DNA of 64,000 bases, from the NCBI GenBank assembly GCA_905250025.1, contig CAJNOJ010000237.1, positions 1 through 64,000 on the forward strand, written 5' to 3'. Within the stretch, counting starts at the first letter, position 1; every line of letters begins with the position of its first letter. Of the stretch, positions 57,160 to 64,000 are shown one piece after another. Under the pieces are notes generated by a model that was not told the DNA's origin, did no database searches, and was given only the letters and a program-made list of their open reading frames with translations. The position numbers and the translations under genes were made by a program. Origin of the DNA: Adineta ricciae (lineage: Eukaryota; Rotifera; Eurotatoria; Adinetida; Adinetidae).

Positions 57160-58860
57160 TCAAGACACTGAGATTAACAATGAAGGAAAATAACGAATAA
57201 TATTTTGTAAATCAGTGACTGGATAATCAGTGACTAATTGGTTTACTCGACAACAATTATATCGCATTTCTTCTTTTGCAAAATTGTTTGTCACAGCTTT
57301 CAAAAGATTATAGTGAACTTTTAATTTTGATAAAGAAGGTAGACGTGTTTTTGTTTCATTAAGAAAATGTTTAAGGTAATAAGAATTTGCATTTGTCATA
57401 TCGAGGGGACTAAGATGTCGATATTCAATCATTGAACACCAATCTTTATCCCGAAGATGAGATTGATGTTCGCGCAGAAACGGTGGCCACATATTGTGAA
57501 TAGATAAGGTTTTAAGAAATGCAAATGCTTTAGCAAGTCGAACGAAAAATTCATGTTTAAATACAGTTGTATTATGTAATTCCAAATGAGTGACTTAGTC
57601 AAAAATCATATCTGGAATATTTATTTATAACACGTGTGAGACGATTAAATTTAGTTGGAAGTGGAAAAACGCGATATAAAGGATGATCATAAATAGAATC
57701 CACCATGTAACTCACTTGTCCATATTTGAAATCTGCAAAACTTTGTTGAATATCAACAGTGTATCGATGAACACTGAAATCATCATGAATATCATTCATA
57801 CATCTATATATATAAAGAAGAAAGTTTGTCTGTCTGTCTGTTCGCTATGCATTCAGTCCCTGTAGCAGCTATCGGCGTGGAACTTTCCACAATGCTTCCT
57901 GAGACCCAGAGGAAGGTCGCCGTCTACTTTTCGCCGAGAACAAAGGAGCCAGCCGTTTGCTGCAGGCAATATATGAAACGGACCAATAGGATTGCGAGAT
58001 TTCCCAAATTGAGGAAATTAATAGCGAAGGCGGCCGAAGGCCGTCTGAGCGCTCATAGACAACAGTCCACGTGTTCTACCTGTGCTTGGGAGTCCTGTGC
58101 ATGCTACAAGCGGTCTACGAAGCTGACCAATAGGATTGCGCGATGTGAAAAATTGCAGCGGGTCGGTAGCGAAGGCGGCCGAAGGCCGTCTGAGCGCTCA
58201 TAGACAACAGTCCACGTGTTCTCTACGCCTATGATAGTTCGGTGAATGCTGCAGATAATCTGCGATACTTACCAATAGCGTTACAGGATCTCAAAAGATT
58301 AAGATAAATGATGAGGGTGGGTGAATTCGAAGGATATAAGGCACGAAATGACGTGAGAGTGAGAAAGAGGTCGATGAATGAATAGCTAGAGTGGAAAATT
58401 AATATCAGAGAAAGAGGAAATTTTCATGATTTCTGAGGCAGAAATTAGCTTCGGTAACTCTTTTGCATAAAGAGATATAGCCGAAACTGCCATTTCATGC
58501 GATGCACTGTGGAAAAAATAAGGAGTGGAAGCGTAGAAATTTTAATTGCATTGATTTTCTATCTGTCATAACTCTTCAACACGTGAGGTGTTCGACATAA
58601 ATATTTCTTACTTGCAGCGGGTACTCCCTCTAGTTCATTATAAAATATAAATGTTTGAAGTTGTGACATAGGAAAAAGGATTTAAGATAAGTACCATAGA
58701 TGAACGGTGATTGTGACGAAATATCAAGGAATAAAGTTAATTCTTCGAGGCATAACATTTGACGAAGATGTATAATAGTTAGTTCACAACTTGCAAAAAT
58801 GCAATAACATGTTAATGAAAAACATTTTAAATTACTTGATGATGATGATGAATACTGAAA
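57160..58860 (-). pseudogene. F-box-family pseudogene, split by an insertion
   Basis: From the right, about 58855-58620 encodes NLKCFSLTCYCIFASCELTI then LEELTLFLDISSQ and, after a frame change, MSQLQTFIFYNELEG. This matches the third exon of the F-box gene at 16418 (NEFSLTC...LKKLTLYL...LDKFIF). The match resumes at 57799 with QQSFADFKYGQVSYMVDSIY, shifts frame near 57595, and continues LELHNTTVFKHEFFVRLAKA to the end at 57160. Between lies about 0.8 kb of unrelated, partly GC-rich DNA. No F-box exon is recognised upstream. Confidence 0.7.
57803..58618. mobile_element. Inserted element with GTCTGTCTGTCTG edge and an internal tandem repeat
   Basis: The left edge is TATATATAAAGAAGAAAGTT followed by (TCTG)n. 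The interior is unusually GC-rich. A 154-bp-period repeat (57981 and 58135) contains GACCAATAGGATTGCG, the hairpin CGGCCGAAGGCCG and AACAGTCCACGTGTTCT in both units. It interrupts the F-box pseudogene. No transposase frame is recognised. The edge resembles ends I associate with Helitron-like elements, but the class is not established. Confidence 0.5.
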
Positions 58861-59877
58861 GGAAAAAAATACATTCGTTCGTCTTCGAAATTTTATCCGT
58901 ATACATGTCTTTCGTTATATGAAAAATGTCTTTCTCAATAAGAATTTTTGTTTCATGATCTTTTACAGCACTGATTCAATATTTCAAAATATGTCAAACC
59001 CACATTTAGCTTAATTATTGTTCGTCAGACTTTATCATGCACATCAAATTCATTCACAAATATAATCTCAATTAAGCGAAGTTTACACCCAGACCTTACA
59101 TTCAACTTGCCTAACTTGTAACTCGTAAATATGTTCCTATTCACACTGGCAATTCGAACTTTCATACCATTCCAGTATGTCCAATACTGATGATGATATT
59201 TTAACAGTTCTATGTTTATTAAAACTTCGTGGAAAATCTATCAACTTAACCTCAGTTGCTCATGTTCGAAGACTTCCCATCTGTACTAACTATATAAGGT
59301 ATAATCGTTCGCTTATTGAAACGCGTTAGAAAAACTGAAGTATATCGACAAAAATGAATTCGATCGCTTCTTTGAAGATTTTTCGAATAATTCCAACATA
59401 TGAGTTGATTCAGAAATCGCACTCTGTACTAGGCGTTTGATCAAATCTTTTCATCTCCGAACAAGTTAAAACTGGCAATGATAATTAAGATGAACTTACA
59501 TGGTTATTAGATATCGATACGGNGAGTTGCTATAATACTGAATATACAAACAGATATTCAATCAGAAAAAGAGTATCTCCAGAAGAACAGGCATCCATCA
59601 CACATTCTTCGATCCATCCACGTATCTTTCGGGATTAATTTATTGGCGATTCAAGAATATGAGTCTTGCTATTGCTTTTCACAAACGTGTTTCTTCTCGA
59701 TTCAGAAACAATTCCAAGTTGTACTTCAACGGCCATTATATGGCAGAAGCACTTTTTCTATACGCAGGAGCACAGTAAACGAATATTTGACATAAAACAA
59801 AATTCATACGATGATTTATCATTGAACTTAGTTCCTAATACGAAAAGAATATTCCTTCTCTTTTAACTGATGTATGA
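58861..59877. other. Intergenic with unassigned frames; single N at 59523
   Basis: A short plus-strand frame near 59178 (MSNTDDDILTVLCLLKLRGK) has no recognised family or continuation. One N lies at 59523. No supported gene. Confidence 0.35.
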
Positions 59878-59977
59878 AAAAATCAAAGCTCGGCTTTCAG
59901 TGATATTTCAACAAATTCTTCCTGAAATTCGACGAAAACTCTTTGGTCTCAATCCTTACTCAAAATATCGAGATTGA
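59878..59977 (+). pseudogene. V-type ATPase subunit E C-terminal fragment
   Basis: The frame KIKARLSVIFQQILPEIRRK then LFGLNPYSKYRD and stop equals the last exon tail of the pseudogene at 45369-46082, but with Arg where that copy has a stop. Nothing upstream matches. It sits 15 bp from the stop of the next gene, in the same arrangement as at 46082/46099. Confidence 0.8.
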
Positions 59978-59992
59978 CATTTGTTTTTTTGT

Positions 59993-60793
59993 TTATTTGA
60001 AAAATATCAAAAACTTTTCTTCTCGTATGACCATTAGTTTGATCTGATAGATGTGTTTCATCCAAGTGATGTTTTTCATATCACAATCGACCCCGTCGAC
60101 TGAAATATTCTTCGGTTGTCCTTTCGAATCGATCATCAAACGACATCGACTTCCAACAAACCAACATTCGTAAGGCGACCAATCGGAAAGCCATACATCA
60201 CGTGTCCAGCCACTAAAACGAAAACCTGTGTGAAGTTTCTGTATCGACGAAGAGAAAATATCAACACGCCATGTTCCATTCCATTCAACAATGAGTAAAC
60301 CGAGAAGAAATGAATGTGGATTATCAGTTGTACATGACGAACGAATCAAGGAGATATCTTCGCTAAGTGAATCACACAAATGTCGTCGTTTCCAAATACG
60401 TTTTCCTCGTGGATATTCATCTAAATATTCACCAAAACGATACAAAATAAACAGACGATGATCATTTGTTGAACATAAAGATGAAAGAAAACGATTTTCT
60501 TTTAGTAATTCATAATCATCGATATGTTCGAGTTGACCAATTGATGGATTTAACTTATAAACACATTGACTTGACAGAAGAAGAAACACATCCAAATAGG
60601 ATGAATAGCACATGTCCACTAACAATGTTGGAAGATAAATACACATGATTTGGTGACAACCACTATTGAATAATCGAACCAAAGGACGAGGATGTTCATC
60701 GTAGCTGAGAATGAATGATTCGGATGAAGTCAATAAGGGAACAAAACATTGTTCGATTGAATATCGTTTTACAGGACGTAGTGATGACGTCAT
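59993..60793 (-). CDS. Conserved hypothetical protein, intact copy of the split gene
   Basis: 266 aa, single exon, start MTSSLRPVKRYSIEQC. No signal peptide. Repeated strand-like units (FILSYDEHPRPLVRLF, LLVDMCYSSYLDVFLLLSS, YKLNPSIGQLEHIDDY, FILYRFGEYLDEYPRG, LIVEWNGTWRVDIFSSS, SRCRLMIDSKGQPKNI) suggest a beta-propeller-like fold, but no WD, kelch or NHL signature. Family not recognised. A second copy is split by the block at 46534-55885. Confidence 0.7.
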   Translation of the reverse strand: MTSSLRPVKRYSIEQCFVPLLTSSESFILSYDEHPRPLVRLFNSGCHQIMCIYLPTLLVDMCYSSYLDVFLLLSSQCVYKLNPSIGQLEHIDDYELLKENRFLSSLCSTNDHRLFILYRFGEYLDEYPRGKRIWKRRHLCDSLSEDISLIRSSCTTDNPHSFLLGLLIVEWNGTWRVDIFSSSIQKLHTGFRFSGWTRDVWLSDWSPYECWFVGSRCRLMIDSKGQPKNISVDGVDCDMKNITWMKHIYQIKLMVIREEKFLIFFK

Positions 60794-61491
60794 TGGAAAC
60801 TTTATCGAATACAGTTTCGTTTGAAAAAGTCATACGACAATGGATGTTAGAGACAGGAAAGAAAACTACTAGTGAGAAACGTGTTTATACGATAGAAAGA
60901 AAAGAAATAGAAAGACAGAAATCGTGTAGTAGATAGGGAGCGAAATAAATCTTGTACGTTACGAGGCAGTATTCTTTTTGTGAACTTGTTACTGTTTGTG
61001 ATGAGCTACGCAATACTAAACTAGTGATTAAGTTAATTCTTCTGGATTAGGCAATATTTACCCTGGTAGTAGATGTGAAAATCGAATTCCACGAATACCA
61101 TTTTCCCTCCTCTTTCTGTCGTTTTCTTCCAAACAAAGCTCAACTTATCATAAAAGATCTATTTTTTCAACAAGCGTACATGACTTAACGACTTATTCTA
61201 TTCTCGACAACTTGGTTATCAACAGAATAATGAATGGTTATTATCGGATACAAATAAGGATGAATTTTAGTTCTTGTCTTCTTTTTCACATATGCTTCTC
61301 AGGATTGATGTGTAGTGATCTGATGGCTTTGTGGTTATGAGCAACTGTTTTATATCTCGTTAATTCTTATCATTACGTATTGCTTGTGTTATTCGATTAT
61401 CTGATATATTTGATGACTTTTATCTTTTCATTGTCGAATGTTTTATTTTTAATCAAGTAAAAACATATAAAACTAGCTTGCTTTTTTTATT
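60794..61491. other. Intergenic, no gene seen
   Basis: Nothing recognised. The part next to the gene matches 56228-56330. Confidence 0.4.
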
Positions 61492-62130
61492 TCACTCGAT
61501 TGGCTTTACACTTGCCGCCAATTCAGTTACAGCTAGCGCAACTAAGTCCAGATCAACATCGAAACGATTTGCTGAAAGAGTAAGTATCATTTTACTACCT
61601 CCTTCATTGGTAAGATAAATTTGAACGTTGTATTCATCTGAAAAGCGTTTGATGTTGTCATCACCAATAACTTTCTCAATTTCATTGAGATTGATGTAAA
61701 ATCGTTTATAAGGAAAAGAAAGAATACTACGTCGTAACGTGTTATTGCTCCAATCGAAATCAGGTTTAAATTGAAGCAGTGGTTTTAGACCTAATAGTGG
61801 CGCATCCAAACATGGCATACAATAAGCGTAAGCAGGAGCGATGATTCTTTCCCAATGAATAAGCACTGGTCCATATCGTTTTATAAGAACATTGTTATGT
61901 GTACTAGAGGACACCGACACGGTATCGAAATATTCCAAATCAAGCTGTTCGACTAAAGATGCCGTGAGAGCTAACTCACAACACCCTGTATTAACTTTGA
62001 TCATCGTGCGAATCATATGTACTTCTGTACCGGATATTAAGCCACGGTTTTTTTTCTCGACATCTGACTGTTTGAGCAAAATGACATCCATTTCTAACCA
62101 GCGTTCGTTACTTGTTTGACTGCTTGCCAT
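61492..62130 (-). CDS. Retropepsin-like domain protein A (catalytic Asp replaced)
   Basis: 212 aa, single exon. MIKVNTGCCELALTASLVEQ followed by LDLEYFDTVSV has the layout of a clan-AA aspartic protease active loop (usually D-T-G), but with N-T-G. Later, RYGPVLIHWE and APLLGLKPLLQFKPDFDW resemble the flap and the second hydrophobic-hydrophobic-Gly motif. If the reading is right, the catalytic Asp is missing, so it may be inactive or use another role. No nearby reverse transcriptase or LTR is seen, so it is not an obvious retroelement. Weak assignment. Confidence 0.45.
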   Translation of the reverse strand: MASSQTSNERWLEMDVILLKQSDVEKKNRGLISGTEVHMIRTMIKVNTGCCELALTASLVEQLDLEYFDTVSVSSSTHNNVLIKRYGPVLIHWERIIAPAYAYCMPCLDAPLLGLKPLLQFKPDFDWSNNTLRRSILSFPYKRFYINLNEIEKVIGDDNIKRFSDEYNVQIYLTNEGGSKMILTLSANRFDVDLDLVALAVTELAASVKPIE

Positions 62131-62971
62131 ATTCTATGAAATTAAATCAAAAAACGTATTTGAATTGTGTATAAGAATAATGCGTTAGTCCTCCATCAGC
62201 CTAGATCTGAATAACACATTTATAAGACATAGAGCTCATGTGCACTGCTTTTAACTTTACCGAAAGCTCCTAGATCTTTTGTAGAATACTTTGCTCAATT
62301 ATGCAACAGATATTTTATCGTTCTATATATCAGATAATACTCATGATTTTATTCATTCACTTCGGTCATCTTGGTTATTCCTCTGTTGGGACCGCTCTTC
62401 AACTTAAGTCATATCATACGACTTTTGATGAAGGCAATCCTCCCATTGTTTATCTTTCTCTTTGAATAAATTGGCTTTTAGTTCTTACAAGAACTCTTGT
62501 TGAATGATCTAAATGAATCTTTTTATTTGAAATCGTAATGAAACTTTATATGAGAGAAAAAGAATCTTGTTTTCTCTGAAGTAAAGCGGGTAATCCACCA
62601 TCGTAGTCATTCGATGATAGAAGTTAGAACAAACGTGCCGTTATTCGCAATAATCATCTTCTATATTCAGGTCTTGTCAAATCTCCTTTAAGTTGATACT
62701 GAACTGTTTTCTATTTAATAAAGTCTATTTCTGTACAAAGAATAAGAGGAACCGTTCGTACTTTGTATCTTGTTTGGAAGGAGAAAGGATCGAACAAATC
62801 GTACGTAGTGATGTGTTTATCTATCTATATATGTGTGTATTTTAATGACCAAACGTTATAAATAGACGGGAGACGAGAACATCAAGTACTTAGATGAATC
62901 TTTTATCATACACCTATAAACGTTTTTCTTTTCTTTTAGATTTATTCGTCATTTTGACGGACAGTAAATAA
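62131..62971. other. Shared upstream region of two divergent genes
   Basis: No gene. Lies between the divergent starts at 62130 and 62972, so probably holds both promoters. Confidence 0.4.
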
Positions 62972-63454
62972 ATGCAATCGATCGATTTCACTTTAGTCGT
63001 CGGTAATGAATGTGAGCATATATTATCCATTATGCGTGTAATAGACGAATCCGAAGTTCATCATGTTACATTAACAACTGTGTCTTGGATACCCGACAAT
63101 ACATATGTCTTCATCAATGATGCAATGCGACAACGACTTGATCTAGGCTTGAGGAAAGCATTACCATTAGACAACTTTAGTTCTTCTATGAGTGATATTG
63201 CTTTTCCTGATCGTTCTTATTCAACATGTCAACCGATTTTTTTTTCTCCTGACGCTTATAATGATGTTACTTTATCGTTTGCCACTCCTATTCTGATTCC
63301 TGATTTGCCTGTTGATATTGTAATAGGTACACAGCTTTTCAGTAAGTTCGGTCTTGTATGGAATTTACGTTTAAACCGTTGGTTAACTCGTAGAGAACAG
63401 CAAGAAGAAAGAGCGAGAGAAGCGAATCGAAATGCATATCGAAATCTTCTGTAG
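62972..63454 (+). CDS. Retropepsin-like domain protein B
   Basis: 160 aa, single exon. VTLTTVSWIPDNTYVFINDA then MRQRLDLG corresponds to the strand-loop-helix after an aspartic protease loop, but has no D-T-G. LPVDIVIGTQLFSKFGLVWN matches the D-x-x-I/L-G-x-x-x-L block near the end of such domains, and a charged helical tail follows (RREQQEERAREANRNAYRN). Its order of elements parallels the divergent neighbour at 61492-62130. Role unknown. Confidence 0.45.
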   Translation: MQSIDFTLVVGNECEHILSIMRVIDESEVHHVTLTTVSWIPDNTYVFINDAMRQRLDLGLRKALPLDNFSSSMSDIAFPDRSYSTCQPIFFSPDAYNDVTLSFATPILIPDLPVDIVIGTQLFSKFGLVWNLRLNRWLTRREQQEERAREANRNAYRNLL

Positions 63455-64000
63455 GAAGGATGGACAAAAATATTCAGCCGAAAAGACATTTGTTGAATTT
63501 GCGTCAGAAAGATGTGCCTATCAAAAAAAGTATCCAGTATTCCAATGTATATTTAGAGAAAACGAAAGATCGATTTGATTTGCTCTTCTTTTGTCATCAC
63601 TGCTAATTGACCACGAAAAGTAATTTCGATCATTATATCTGTAAATAGAAACGTTTCTTGTTCTTGTAATTCATCAACTGTTATCTTTTTGTTTTGTCTG
63701 TTTCATGTGTATTGTAATCTATACTTCTTCTATCGTATTAAATGGTGAGTTTAATTTCAAATATTGACCAATTTATAAAAAGTACATTCGGAAGTCATTT
63801 AATATATCCGATGATCTTTCAAATCTTTGACAATTTCTGAAAATAGTGCAAACAATTATAGGAAAACATGTACAACAACACCATCTTTTTACGTATGAGA
63901 AATTGATGCTTTACCAAAATAAGATTGACAACAAGAATATGCTTGGAGAAATATTCTAACCGATGCATCTACCTGTGACAAATACAATCTAACATCCTCA
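63455..64000. other. Intergenic to window end, no gene seen
   Basis: AT-rich, no supported frame. Confidence 0.4.

Noticed and set aside
57826..58203. 125-codon plus-strand frame with Cys and Arg residues
   Set aside because: Lies in the inserted repeat element; its two halves reflect the internal tandem repeat rather than a protein family.
61492..63454. LTR retrotransposon explanation for the retropepsin-like pair
   Set aside because: No reverse transcriptase, integrase, primer-binding site or long terminal repeats are visible nearby.
1..64000. CRISPR arrays, bacterial operons, riboswitches
   Set aside because: No regularly spaced short direct repeats with unique spacers and no polycistronic layout; spliced genes show a eukaryotic genome.

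Overview
The window looks like nuclear DNA from a small invertebrate, most likely a bdelloid rotifer; this is an inference. The DNA is AT-rich. Genes carry many short GT-AG introns, mostly about 50-150 bp, and several families occur as close paralogue pairs: ADP-ribosyltransferase-TPR genes, nuclear receptors, FMRFamide-type GPCRs and anti-LPS-factor-like genes. There is also a fungal-type RTA1 gene, a secreted gene with a bacterial-toxin-like domain, and many short non-autonomous transposons. No bacterial operon structure is visible.

Layout. 1-410: a 148-bp tandem repeat. 1.4-10.3 kb: two same-strand ART-TPR paralogues flanking a sulfotransferase pseudogene and an intact seven-exon secreted gene on the other strand. 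10.3-16 kb: mostly gene-poor, with a spliced secreted toxin-domain-like gene (11.5-12.3 kb), two members of a CCCAGG-ended MITE family and a 509-bp foldback element. 16.4-23.2 kb: an F-box gene, an NRF-6-like acyltransferase with a 2-bp frameshift, the RTA1 gene and a small membrane protein. 24.5-26.8 kb: a TTAA-flanked piggyBac-like MITE and a four-exon membrane gene broken by a MITE.

28.5-38 kb holds an anti-LPS-factor-like gene, a kelch pseudogene, an RTA1 3' fragment, a nuclear receptor, a small secreted peptide and a rhodopsin-like GPCR. The same series recurs, slightly diverged, at 46.5-55.9 kb. That second copy is bounded by single N characters at 46533 and 55886 and sits inside a gene whose two halves lie immediately outside the Ns. 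An intact copy of the split gene lies at 60 kb. The simplest reading is a haplotype or paralogue contig misplaced during scaffolding.

39-45.2 kb is an ordinary conserved block: glyoxalase I, a SETD4-like methyltransferase, a nine-exon DIPK1/FAM69-like kinase, a coiled-coil protein and two facing, identical tRNA-Asp genes. 56-64 kb holds another MITE copy, a small three-exon gene, an F-box pseudogene split by an insertion, the intact copy of the split gene, and a divergent pair of retropepsin-like proteins.

Many genes were assembled by hand from splice signals and reading-frame continuity. Family names rest on recognised motifs, not on database searches.
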